From Mucisphaera sp965279675 (GTDB lineage Bacteria; Planctomycetota; Phycisphaerae; Phycisphaerales; Phycisphaeraceae): a DNA stretch of 64,000 bases. Each line of letters opens with the position of its first letter. Within the stretch, counting starts at the first letter, position 1. The DNA lies in contig NZ_CBDIIJ010000002.1 in the NCBI RefSeq assembly GCF_965279675.1, forward strand, positions 2,170,001 through 2,234,000, given 5' to 3'. The notes under the pieces were generated by a model, which ran no database searches, was not told the origin of the DNA, and saw only the letters and a list, made by a program, of their open reading frames with translations. Below are positions 32,406 to 40,632 of this stretch, piece after piece. Made by a program: the position numbers and the translations under genes.

Positions 32406-32447
32406 TTGGAAAGCCTAGGTTGCGGGGGTGATCTAAGACCTAAGAGA

Positions 32448-32483
32448 ACCGCCCGATCGGTCGTCTTGGACGTCTCGGGCGGT
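32448..32483. terminator. Candidate bidirectional terminator
   Basis: A 9-bp perfect inverted repeat (ACCGCCCGA ... TCGGGCGGT) with an 18-base loop lies between the convergent dehydratase and chemoreceptor genes. There is no T-run, so factor-dependent termination or a simple roadblock is possible. Confidence 0.4.
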
Positions 32484-32512
32484 CAGCGGGTTGTTTATCT
32501 GTTGTCTTCGGT

Positions 32513-34795
32513 CTAGATCTTGAACTGGCCCACGAGCTGCTGCAGTTGATCGGCTTTGCCGGCGAGGCTGGTGGAGACTTCGGCCGAGCCTCTCGCGGCC
32601 TCGGTTGATTCCTGGCCGATGACGGTGATGGCTTCGACGTTGCGTGAAACCTCTTCGCTGGCCGTGGACTGCTCCCGGCTGGCAGCGGCGATGGACTGGA
32701 TCATGGAGCCGACCTGGAGGGTGTTGTCGACGATCTGGCGTAGGCTTTCGCCGGCTTCTTCGGCCTGGCTCACGCCCCGGCTCACGCGTTCGTTGCCGAC
32801 ATTCATGCCGCGGACGGCTTCGTCTGTCTCGGACTGGATGGCACGTATTGATTCGGCGATCTCTTCGGTGGCCTTGGTCGTTCGGTCGGCCAGCTTGCGG
32901 ACCTCGTCGGCGACGACGGCGAAGCCTCGTCCGTGTTCGCCGGCCCGTGCGGCTTCGATGGCGGCGTTGAGGGCGAGGAGGTTGGTCTGATCGGCGATGT
33001 CGTTGATGACCGCGATGACCTCACCGATCTGCTCACCCCGCTGGCCGAGTGCCTGGACGCGTTGCGAGCCGGCGGCGACGACTTCGCTGATTTCACGCAT
33101 GGCCGTGACCATCTCGTTAACGGTCTTTCCGCCGGTTTCTGCGACTTCGCCGGCCTGCTTGGAAGAGGAGGTGGCTTCTTCGGCTTTGCGTGCGACTTCG
33201 ATGATGGAGGCAGACATCTCTTCCGCTGCGGCGCTGATCTGAGCAGCCTGATCGTTCTGGTTCTTGAAGCCGGTGGCGAGCTCTTCGCTGGCGGCGGCGA
33301 TCTGTGCGGCAGAGGATGCCACTTCGTGGCTGGCTCCGGCGATCTCGGTGATGATGCCGTGGACACGGGCAACGAATTTGTTGAAGCCCTTGCCGAGTTG
33401 GGCGAGTTCGTCGGACCCCTGTTCGTTGACACGCACGGTCAGATCGCCTTCGCCTTCGGCGATATCGTTGACCCGCTCGACCAGCTTGCGGATCGGTGCG
33501 GTGAGCATACTTCCGAAGATGAGGGCCGCGAGCATGGTCAGTGCGAGGATGACCCCGGCGGTCAACATCAACTGGCCTTGCAGTGTGGTGGCTTGTGAGG
33601 TGGCTTCATCCAGGTCGATCTCGGCGACCATGGCCCATTTGGTGTCAAGGACAGAGACGGGACCGTAGCTGACGAGTTTCTGCACGCCATTACTGTCGGT
33701 CAGGATGGTTGTCAGGCGCTCGCCTTGAATAGCTTCGGGGATAAAGTCCCATTCAGACTTTGCGGTCAGGATGGTGTTGTCTTCGACCAGGCGGTTCTGG
33801 CTGCGGAGTGTGCCGTCGGCCGCGACCAGGTAGCCGATGCCTGATTCGCCTAGCCCGATCGGATTGCTGGCAATCGTGTTGATGCGATCGACCGGCATCT
33901 GGAAGACGGCGACGCCTACTTTCTCATCGCCATCGAAGACCGGACTGGCGATAAAGCTGGCCGGTGCGCCGTAGCTGGGTTCGTAGGCCTTGAAATCGAC
34001 GAAGGCGTAAGCGTTCGGACTAGCGAGGCCTCTGGCCTGTCGGTAGGCATCGGCAAAGTTGGTGTTGCGATAGGGTCCACTCAGGAAGTTGGTGGCATAG
34101 TCCGTTTCCTTGAAGACCGAGTAGACGAGGTTGCCATCGAGATCGAAGAGGAAGATGTCGTAGTAGCCGAAGGCTTCCAGGTATTGCTTGATGACGGGGT
34201 GGTGCTTGGCGTGGATCTCGTGATAGCGGGCTGCCCCCTCGGCCCTGGTCAGTTCGTGCTTCGAGCCGACGGGGTTTGGGTTGTCTGACAGGTACGCGGC
34301 CTGGAGGATTCGTCCAGCAGGAGAGGCGGGGATGTAGGTGGAGGCTCCACGGAAATTGACGCCTGCTTCTTCCAGTCTGGGTTGGAATTCACCGGTGTAA
34401 TAGGCCGTTAGTGAGTTCAGGTGGTCATTGGCCTGTGTTTCGCTTTCTGCTGCGATCCGGTCGAAAGCCTCAGTGAAGGCAACGGTGGCCTCGATGATCT
34501 CGTGGTTGTTCGAGAACGTGAGCATCTGGTTTTCGATGAACTGGAAGTAGTGCTGGATTTCGGCGGTGTGGAGTTCCTGCAGTGACGCGAGTTTGTCCTG
34601 GCTGGCAAGGATGAGTGCCTGGCGGCTCTTCTGGACGGCCAGGAAGCCCACGGCCAGCGTGCTGGTGAGCCCGATGGCTGCGGCCAGTGCGATGATCCGA
34701 TGCCGGATGGTCAGGCGGTTTCTGTAGAGCCAGAGCAGGAAGATCAGGCCGACAGCAGTTGCGATGATGGCTACGAACATGAGCGAGTTGAGCAT
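32513..34795 (-). CDS. Methyl-accepting chemotaxis protein
   Basis: The 760-residue receptor has two N-terminal helices (about residues 5-22 and 35-55), a long periplasmic dCache-like sensor (about 60-400), a membrane helix (about 405-428), a HAMP domain (about 430-480) and the cytoplasmic signalling hairpin. The hairpin tip reads EVIAVINDIADQTNLLALNAAIEAARAGEHGRGFAVVADEVRKLADRT, the highly conserved CheA/CheW interaction region. GGAAGG 5 nt before the ATG is a strong ribosome site. No che genes are next to it. The ligand is unknown. Confidence 0.94.
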   Translation of the reverse strand: MLNSLMFVAIIATAVGLIFLLWLYRNRLTIRHRIIALAAAIGLTSTLAVGFLAVQKSRQALILASQDKLASLQELHTAEIQHYFQFIENQMLTFSNNHEIIEATVAFTEAFDRIAAESETQANDHLNSLTAYYTGEFQPRLEEAGVNFRGASTYIPASPAGRILQAAYLSDNPNPVGSKHELTRAEGAARYHEIHAKHHPVIKQYLEAFGYYDIFLFDLDGNLVYSVFKETDYATNFLSGPYRNTNFADAYRQARGLASPNAYAFVDFKAYEPSYGAPASFIASPVFDGDEKVGVAVFQMPVDRINTIASNPIGLGESGIGYLVAADGTLRSQNRLVEDNTILTAKSEWDFIPEAIQGERLTTILTDSNGVQKLVSYGPVSVLDTKWAMVAEIDLDEATSQATTLQGQLMLTAGVILALTMLAALIFGSMLTAPIRKLVERVNDIAEGEGDLTVRVNEQGSDELAQLGKGFNKFVARVHGIITEIAGASHEVASSAAQIAAASEELATGFKNQNDQAAQISAAAEEMSASIIEVARKAEEATSSSKQAGEVAETGGKTVNEMVTAMREISEVVAAGSQRVQALGQRGEQIGEVIAVINDIADQTNLLALNAAIEAARAGEHGRGFAVVADEVRKLADRTTKATEEIAESIRAIQSETDEAVRGMNVGNERVSRGVSQAEEAGESLRQIVDNTLQVGSMIQSIAAASREQSTASEEVSRNVEAITVIGQESTEAARGSAEVSTSLAGKADQLQQLVGQFKI

Positions 34796-34837
34796 GACAG
34801 CCTTCCGTTGGTTGCGATGGCCGCGCTGGCAGGCGGC

Positions 34838-35026
34838 CTAACCCAAGGGTCGGATGATTTCATGTCGAAGATAAATGCGTCTCTTTGAATCGTTCAAATC
34901 AGTCGGCAGAAAGTGGAGCACCTCATCGTTGTCTCCGAACTCACGAGCAAGATGAACGCTTTGGACGTTTGCTCCCTTTGACGAAACGATGGCATCGTCC
35001 ATGGCCTTCCGCGACTGATCGGTCAT
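34838..35026 (-). CDS. Possible small hypothetical protein, 62 aa
   Basis: A 62-residue frame begins MTDQSRKAMDDAIVSSKG and ends HEIIRPLG. Codons look native and it lies in an otherwise empty spacer, but there is no clear ribosome site and no family is recognised. A longer reading extends to 35572 but crosses the start of the opposite-strand metallopeptidase gene, so only the short form is listed. Confidence 0.3.
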   Translation of the reverse strand: MTDQSRKAMDDAIVSSKGANVQSVHLAREFGDNDEVLHFLPTDLNDSKRRIYLRHEIIRPLG

Positions 35027-35392
35027 CCGTGGCTTTGGTTTTCTGGCTCCTGAGGCCGGCCGGGATAGTCGGGGTGAACGTGGGGCTAGTGTAGGAGGAG
35101 CATCCGAACATCTGAAGGCAGCCCTTGGCGGGCTCCGTGTCCAGACGTCAGAGAAGCACGTGGTCCGTAGGTTTGGTATGGCCCCGAGGCGGATGTTCAA
35201 GAACTCATCGGGACGGGTGGCTCTGCTGCTTCTATCTATCCGTGCCTGCGAATCGGGAGCCGTCGCTGGGCCGCTGGCGACCCGATCGATTCTCGGGTTC
35301 TGTTTATGGCCAAGCTCTTTGCGCAGCTTCTCGCGGGCAGGCTTGTTGCTGCTTAGGATGTAGCTTGTTGGGGTTGAGGCCGGGAGTTCATT
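35027..35392. other. Intergenic region without a confident gene
   Basis: This spacer between the small minus-strand frame and the metallopeptidase holds no convincing CDS. A weak hairpin, AGCCC-TTGGC-GGGCT (35120-35134), is present. No RNA family or promoter was recognised. Confidence 0.45.
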
Positions 35393-36742
35393 TTGAGTCG
35401 ACGGACCAGTCACTTTCTGATCACCGCTTGCTGGACGGCGTTCTTCCTGCTGGTTGTCGACATGCCCGCGCGTGCTCAGTGGGTGGAGGTTGACCCGCCC
35501 CGATCGCTGGCGGTGCAACTGCAGGGTGGTGAGCGGCTTAGAGGCCGGATGGTGGGATATGACGAGCAACATTTCAGGTTGCAGCTGGGTGGAGATGAGG
35601 TCAGAGAGATCCGCTGGGATGCGTTGTCAGCTGCCAAGGTCTTGACGATTCATCGGAGTCTGCTCAGGGATGTCGGTGCCGAGCCCTGGCTGCGTCTCGG
35701 GGCGTTGCTGGGTTCGATGGAGGACGGGGCGGCTTCGATGGAAACGGCGCTGGCTCGTGCTGAGAGGCTTGATGAATCGGTGGCTGATCGGGCTCAGGCC
35801 ATCCGCGAGGGGGAGGGTTACGAGCCGCCCGGGGATCTGACTGAGGGTGATGAGCGCACTGGCGTGGGAGGAGGCCACGAACACGGGCAGCAGGGCCCGG
35901 TCATGGTTGGTGGTACCGAGGCCAGCTTCTGGGGCAATTTGTCTCCTGAGTTGATGGCGGCCTCAGTCGATGAATTGAAAGCCTACGGCGAGGCGGTTTC
36001 CACTCAGCTTTCGAAGCCTCTGGCTTTGCAGGAGACGGAGTACTTTCTGTTCTACTCCGACCTTCCAGCGGCCGAAGCCCGTCGATGGGCCAGTCTGCTG
36101 GATCGGATGTATCGACGGCTGTGCGGTTTGTTTGAGGTGCCTCGGAATCAGAATGTGTTCCGTGGCAAGGCGTTCATCGTGGTGTTCAGTCAGCCGGAGG
36201 ATTACTACCGGTATCACGCTGAGCTTTATGGCTTCAATGCTACGCAGACCGCTGGGCTGTGCCGGGCATTCGGCAACGGTTACGCCAAGGTGTCGTTCTA
36301 TCGACAGCGGGATATGGATGACTTTGCCTACATTCTGGTGCACGAGACGGTGCACGCCTTTCTCCACCGGTTTGAATCGCCAGAGCGGATCCCGAGTTGG
36401 GTCAACGAAGGCCTGGCAGAGTTGATTGCGTCTGAGATGGTTGAGAAGAGCAGGCTTGACGACATCCGCTGGGTGCGTAGCAGCCTCCCCGGTTTGCGTC
36501 AGCTTCGGGGGATGGGCGGGATGACGTACTCGGAGCCGATTGCCGGCTGGCAGTATGGCGTCGCGCACCGGTTGACCGCATTCATGATCGAACAGGATCG
36601 TGGACGGTATCGTGCTTTCGTGATGGGCATCAAGGAGGGACTCTCCTGGCAGGAGGCTCTGGAGGATCGCTACGGCATTTCGCTTGAGCGTCTGGTGGCC
36701 GCGTGGGGGGAGACGCTTGGGATTCAGGGGATGCGGCCGTGA
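35393..36742 (+). CDS. Secreted HExxH metallopeptidase-like protein (DUF1570-like)
   Basis: The 449-residue product starts with a signal peptide (HFLITACWTAFFLLVVDMPARA, cleavage after ARA). A first region (about residues 30-90) resembles an Sm-like or beta-strand segment: VQLQGGERLRGRMVGYDEQHFRLQLGG. After a charged linker comes a peptidase domain with LVHETVHAFLHRF (HETVH zinc motif) and WVNEGLAELIASE, the expected downstream Glu. This is the pattern of the planctomycete DUF1570 group. A TTG start at 35393 is preceded by GGGAG with a 6-nt spacer. coaE overlaps its stop by 4 bp. Confidence 0.82.
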   Translation: MSRRTSHFLITACWTAFFLLVVDMPARAQWVEVDPPRSLAVQLQGGERLRGRMVGYDEQHFRLQLGGDEVREIRWDALSAAKVLTIHRSLLRDVGAEPWLRLGALLGSMEDGAASMETALARAERLDESVADRAQAIREGEGYEPPGDLTEGDERTGVGGGHEHGQQGPVMVGGTEASFWGNLSPELMAASVDELKAYGEAVSTQLSKPLALQETEYFLFYSDLPAAEARRWASLLDRMYRRLCGLFEVPRNQNVFRGKAFIVVFSQPEDYYRYHAELYGFNATQTAGLCRAFGNGYAKVSFYRQRDMDDFAYILVHETVHAFLHRFESPERIPSWVNEGLAELIASEMVEKSRLDDIRWVRSSLPGLRQLRGMGGMTYSEPIAGWQYGVAHRLTAFMIEQDRGRYRAFVMGIKEGLSWQEALEDRYGISLERLVAAWGETLGIQGMRP

Positions 36743-37374
36743 AGTCTGAGACGCGTGGTCGGCCTCCTGTGGTCATCGGCCTGATGGGTGGTCCGGGTTC
36801 CGGCAAGAGTCTGGTGGCGTCCATCTTTGCCGAGCTGGGCTGCCGTGTGATTGATGCCGATCGGCTTGCTCGTGAGGCGATCGAGGACGCTGAGGTCAAG
36901 GAGCGGTTGCGGGATTGGTGGGGAACTGACGTGATCGACGATGATGGGCGGGTCAACAGAAAACGCGTGGGTGAGATTGTCTTCGCTGACAGCCGTGCGA
37001 AGGCGCAGCTCGAGCAGTTGATTCATCCCCGAGTTCATGCCGAGCGCGCTCGCCTGCGGGCACTGGCCACACAAGACTCAGACGTGCAGGCTGTGGTCGA
37101 GGACTGCCCGCTGCTCCTGGAGGTGGGCCTTGATCGAGACTGCGATGTCCTGATTTTCGTAGATGCCCCCCTGAGCCTGCGGCAGGAGCGTGTGGCCGCG
37201 GGTCGGGGCTGGTCGGCCGAGGAGCTATCCCGCAGGGATGCCAGCCAGTTGCCGCTTGACAGCAAGCGGGATCGTGCCGACTATATTCTCATCAATGACG
37301 CGGATCCCGATCATGCTCGGGTCCAATCAAGCCGCGTTCTTTCCCTGATCCTTAAGCAGCATGCCGATCGGTAG
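36739..37374 (+). CDS. coaE: Dephospho-CoA kinase
   Basis: It phosphorylates dephospho-CoA to complete coenzyme A. The 211-residue product has the P-loop IGLMGGPGSGKSLVA near residues 14-26, DADRLAREAIED, the lid segment IHPRVHAERARLRAL, DCPLLLEVGLD and the CoA-binding RDASQLPLDSKRDRADYILIND. The GTG at 36739 overlaps the previous stop as GTGA and has AGGGG 8 nt upstream. A longer frame starting at 36703 would overlap the metallopeptidase by 40 bp and was not used. The rho gene follows after a hairpin-containing spacer. Confidence 0.93.
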   Translation: MKSETRGRPPVVIGLMGGPGSGKSLVASIFAELGCRVIDADRLAREAIEDAEVKERLRDWWGTDVIDDDGRVNRKRVGEIVFADSRAKAQLEQLIHPRVHAERARLRALATQDSDVQAVVEDCPLLLEVGLDRDCDVLIFVDAPLSLRQERVAAGRGWSAEELSRRDASQLPLDSKRDRADYILINDADPDHARVQSSRVLSLILKQHADR

Positions 37375-37399
37375 CTGGTCTCCGGCCCTTCCGATCCAC

Positions 37400-37428
37400 G
37401 CCTTTTGCTTCGATGCGAAGTAAAAGGC
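37400..37428 (+). promoter_or_regulatory. 13-bp hairpin between coaE and rho
   Basis: GCCTTTTGCTTCG pairs with CGAAGTAAAAGGC around an ATG loop. One G-U wobble keeps the RNA stem continuous. A second small palindrome (CTCCCGGGAG, 37429-37438) follows directly. There is no T-run. It is 135 bp before the rho start and could be a processing or attenuation element of the rho leader, or a weak coaE terminator. Confidence 0.5.
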
Positions 37429-37562
37429 CTCCCGGGAGCCTGCCCGGTGTGCTGAAGTCGGATCGTTTCCCACGATGCCGGTTGAATTCTGGCACGTATC
37501 ACGTTTTGTTTTCCCCCAGCAACATCAGCGTGCGTTACATCGCGCCCCGAGGACTCAGACCG

Positions 37563-39116
37563 ATGGCCAGTCAAGACAGTTCGGTAGAAGAGAAGAAAAA
37601 GAAGCAGGACGCGGGCCCCGAGGACGAAACAGCCCCGAAGACGTCCGGGCAGGGGGGTGGCGGACAGCGGAAGAAGCGAACCGCTCGCCGGACCAAGAGC
37701 AAGAGCGGCGGATCGAGCGGCGGCAACGGAGGCAGCGGCGGTGGACGGCGCCCCCGCAAGAGCGAGCATCCACAGGGTCCGGATGGCCACAAGACCGATG
37801 AGTTGCTCGAAGCGGAAACCCAGGCTCGCTACGACGACGCCAAACAATCCGGGATCACCGTCTCGGATCTTCAGGCGTTGACCGCAGAAGAACTTCACGA
37901 ACTGGCTAAGAAAGAAGAGATTCCTGACCACGCGAAACGCACCCGTCAGGAGCTGATCTTTGAGATCCTCCGGAAGAAGATCTCTGGTCAGGGGCTGATG
38001 TATGGCGAGGGCGTCCTGGAAATCCTGCCGGATGGCTTTGGATTCCTGCGAAGCCCGGAATACTCCTACCTCGCCTGCCCAGACGATATCTACGTCAGTC
38101 CCTCGCAGATCAGGCGGTTCGGGCTGAAGGTCGGGCATGTGGTCCAGGGGACGATCCGGCCGCCGAAGGAGTCGGAACGCTACTTTGCCCTGTTGCGGGT
38201 TGATGCCATCAACGGCCACTCGCCCGACAAGCTCAACGACATCGTTCCCTACGAAGACCTGACGCCTCTGCATCCCTACGAGCGCCTCGTGATGGAGACG
38301 CCCAGCAATCCCGACAACGTCGAGATGCGGATCGTCGATCTGGTGGCACCGGTTGGCCGTGGTCAGCGCGGATTGATTGTCGCCCCGCCACGTACCGGTA
38401 AGACGGTGCTCCTGCAGAAGATGGCGAACTCGGTCATCAAAAACTTCCCGGAAGTTCGTGTGTTTGTGCTTCTGATCGATGAGCGGCCTGAGGAAGTGAC
38501 CGACTTCAAGAACAACACCCCCAAGGATGTCGAGGTGATCGCTTCGACGTTCGATGAGAACACGACCCGTCACGTGCAGGTCTGCGAGATGGTGATGGAG
38601 AAGGCACGCCGTATGGTCGAGTATGGCGAGCACGTCGTGATCCTGATGGATTCGATCACCCGAATGGCTCGTGCTTACAACGCCGAGATGCCGCACTCCG
38701 GGAAGATCCTGACGGGTGGTCTGGATTCGAATGCGCTGCAGCGTCCGAAGAAGTTCTTTGGCTCGGCCCGAGCCATTGAGGGTGGCGGTTCGCTCACGAT
38801 CCTGGCGACCGCACTGGTGGACACGGGTTCCAAGATGGATGACATCATCTTCGAGGAGTTCAAAGGCACCGGTAACTCCGAGTTGCACCTCGATCGGCGT
38901 CTCGTCGAGAAGCGTGTTTACCCTGCCATCGACATCGCGGCTTCGGGCACCCGGCGTGAAGAGCTGCTGATGGACGAGAACGAACTGAAGCTGGTCTACC
39001 GGCTTCGCAAGGTGCTCGCCGACATGAACGTCGTGGAGGCGATGGAACTGCTCAAGGGCCGACTCAAGAAGGTGGCGACGAACGCGGAGTTCCTGCTGAC
39101 GATGTCGCTGGACTAA
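37563..39116 (+). CDS. rho: Transcription termination factor Rho
   Basis: This is the hexameric RNA-dependent ATPase that ends untranslated transcripts. After a Lys/Arg-, Gly- and Ser-rich N-terminus (about residues 10-65) come the N-terminal Rho domain (SDLQALTAEELHELAKKEEIPDHAKRTRQELIFEILRKK), the RNA-binding cold-shock fold (VLEILPDGFGFLRSPEYSYLACPDDIYVSPSQIRRFGLK), the P-loop VAPPRTGKT, Walker B VVILMDSITRMARAYN, and the Q-loop/R-loop regions GGLDSNALQRPKKFFGSARAIEGGGSLTI. The ATG at 37563 has GAGGA 9 nt upstream; a longer frame from 37413 starts in the leader and was not used. It is 517 residues long. Confidence 0.96.
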   Translation: MASQDSSVEEKKKKQDAGPEDETAPKTSGQGGGGQRKKRTARRTKSKSGGSSGGNGGSGGGRRPRKSEHPQGPDGHKTDELLEAETQARYDDAKQSGITVSDLQALTAEELHELAKKEEIPDHAKRTRQELIFEILRKKISGQGLMYGEGVLEILPDGFGFLRSPEYSYLACPDDIYVSPSQIRRFGLKVGHVVQGTIRPPKESERYFALLRVDAINGHSPDKLNDIVPYEDLTPLHPYERLVMETPSNPDNVEMRIVDLVAPVGRGQRGLIVAPPRTGKTVLLQKMANSVIKNFPEVRVFVLLIDERPEEVTDFKNNTPKDVEVIASTFDENTTRHVQVCEMVMEKARRMVEYGEHVVILMDSITRMARAYNAEMPHSGKILTGGLDSNALQRPKKFFGSARAIEGGGSLTILATALVDTGSKMDDIIFEEFKGTGNSELHLDRRLVEKRVYPAIDIAASGTRREELLMDENELKLVYRLRKVLADMNVVEAMELLKGRLKKVATNAEFLLTMSLD

Positions 39117-39970
39117 TCGCTCACGGTCCAGTTGAGGGTTTCGTGAAGTTCACGAACATCGCCAGGAATCCGGCCGACCTGGCCCGGGAAGACAAACCAG
39201 GCCGGTGGTCGCTCGGGGTTGATGAGGTCAGCACGTTCCACCGAGGCCGCTGGGTCACGAAAGCGGAAGATAGATTTGTAGAGGGGGTATACCCGAACGC
39301 CTTCGGCCAGCTCAGGTGCCGGTGGCAGCCAGAGTACCAGGGAGGTATCCACGGTGTCCTGCTTAACCCGATCAAAGGTGAGCAGGAGCGGCGAGGTGGG
39401 TGTGCCCTCGTATCTCGGCTGGACCAGCACAGCGGGGGCTTCTGAGAGCGCCCGCTCGAGTTGCTGCTGGTCCTTGCTCCATACGGCGAGCAGATAGCGG
39501 GTATAGAAATGCTCGCCGTACTGATTGGTCAGTGCCTGAAGAGCCTCGATATCGGCTGGCGTCGGGTTGCGAACTTCGGCGTAGGGTTGCTGAGCGATCT
39601 TCGCGGCGGCTCGTACCAGTAGTTCTTCTTCGGTCGGGATATCGAAGGGGATCGGTTTGAAGATCTCGTTGTTGCGAGCGGACGAAACCGTCCCGCGTCT
39701 GAGCGTCGTCTCGCGCACGTTGAGTGCGGTCTGCTGCCAGACCCTCAGTCGTTCGTCGAAAGTAATGGTGGTATCACCGTCGGCCTGGGGTTGCGTGTTG
39801 AGCAGCTGATCGGTGGGCGACCAGGTGGCAATCATGATGCGATAGCTGAGAATGGTGATCGCGGGCACGAGGATGAACAGCGATAAGGTGGCGAGGACGG
39901 CGATCTTGCCAGCCGTGAGTCCTTTCGGCGCTGGTGCGTCGAGTTCAGTTTGAGCTCTTTCATCGGTCAT
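39113..39970 (-). CDS. Membrane-anchored hypothetical protein
   Basis: I do not recognise this family. The 285-residue product has a short polar N-terminus, one membrane helix (about residues 22-45, KIAVLATLSLFILVPAITILSYRIMI) and a soluble C-terminal part. That part has a helical middle (TEEELLVRAAAKIAQQPYAEVRNPTPADIEALQALTNQYGEHF) and a C-terminal beta-rich section. The ATG at 39970 gives a compact start (MTDERAQTELD); the frame is open upstream to 40030 without features. The stop overlaps rho by 4 bp. It is downstream of the LURP-like gene. Confidence 0.65.
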   Translation of the reverse strand: MTDERAQTELDAPAPKGLTAGKIAVLATLSLFILVPAITILSYRIMIATWSPTDQLLNTQPQADGDTTITFDERLRVWQQTALNVRETTLRRGTVSSARNNEIFKPIPFDIPTEEELLVRAAAKIAQQPYAEVRNPTPADIEALQALTNQYGEHFYTRYLLAVWSKDQQQLERALSEAPAVLVQPRYEGTPTSPLLLTFDRVKQDTVDTSLVLWLPPAPELAEGVRVYPLYKSIFRFRDPAASVERADLINPERPPAWFVFPGQVGRIPGDVRELHETLNWTVSD

Positions 39971-40002
39971 GGCGGATCGTAGGTGGTTTGCTCTCGCCTG
40001 TG

Positions 40003-40632
40003 TCAGCCCTGTCGGCCTTCGATGGCACATAGCAGGATCGCGGCGGCGATACCCAATCGGCGATCCAGTCGTACCTGGTCATCGGCGGTGAAATCGAGAT
40101 CGATCTTGGCGATGAAGGGGTTGAACCGCTGTTTGAAAATGGCGACCGTAACGTTGTCGATCGTGGCGTGAAAGGCCTGGGGCATGAAGAAGCTGACATC
40201 GACGATGCGCCTGACGATGGCTTTGAGCGCCGAGTCTTCCTGGATGATGCCGTACTCGTTGCCGTCGGGATCGAGGATGGCCCACTCGTCTCGAAAAAAA
40301 CTCGTGAAGCCTTTACGGCGCAGGGCCCCGATAGGCTCGCCGGAGACAGAGTCGGTGACGTCATAGGTTGTGCCAAAATCCAGCACGGTGCGTGCCTTGA
40401 TCGACATGAGCTCGCGCGTCTGTTCCCGATCGGCGAAGATGCGGATGTCCTCTCGGAGGCGAAGGGCTTTGAGCCGGGCGTAGAAGGCGAGATCGCCCTC
40501 TGGATCAAAGATCGAGAAGTCGTCGCCAAAGACACGCAGCACCTTCTTGCGGAGGAGGTACTGCGTGTGCGCGAATCGATCGAGGTCTGCCTCCTGCTGG
40601 GTTGTCGAAGCGTCGATCGCCTGGCTGTTCAA
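40003..40632 (-). CDS. LURP-one/scramblase-like protein
   Basis: The 209-residue product resembles the LURP-one-related/tubby-like fold (distant kin of phospholipid scramblases): YLLRKKVLRVFGDDFSIFDPEGDLAFYARLKALRLREDIRIFADREQTRELMSIKARTVLDFGTTYDVTD, then GALRRKGFTSFFRDEWAILDPDGNEYGIIQED. Bacterial members have no established role. The start is uncertain: a TTG at 40632 overlaps the proA stop (TTGA) and has AAGGA 11 nt upstream, while a GTG at 40665 would need a 37-bp overlap. It is translationally coupled to proA in this reading. Confidence 0.7.
   Translation of the reverse strand: MNSQAIDASTTQQEADLDRFAHTQYLLRKKVLRVFGDDFSIFDPEGDLAFYARLKALRLREDIRIFADREQTRELMSIKARTVLDFGTTYDVTDSVSGEPIGALRRKGFTSFFRDEWAILDPDGNEYGIIQEDSALKAIVRRIVDVSFFMPQAFHATIDNVTVAIFKQRFNPFIAKIDLDFTADDQVRLDRRLGIAAAILLCAIEGRQG

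Noticed and set aside
34838..35572. 244-residue minus-strand frame
   Set aside because: Its first 60 residues lie opposite the start of the metallopeptidase gene and the first 180 look like noncoding translation; only the last 62 residues are kept as a weak candidate.
37311..38888. 525-residue frame opposite rho
   Set aside because: Antisense to rho, with no motif; long open frames on the opposite strand are common in GC-rich genes.
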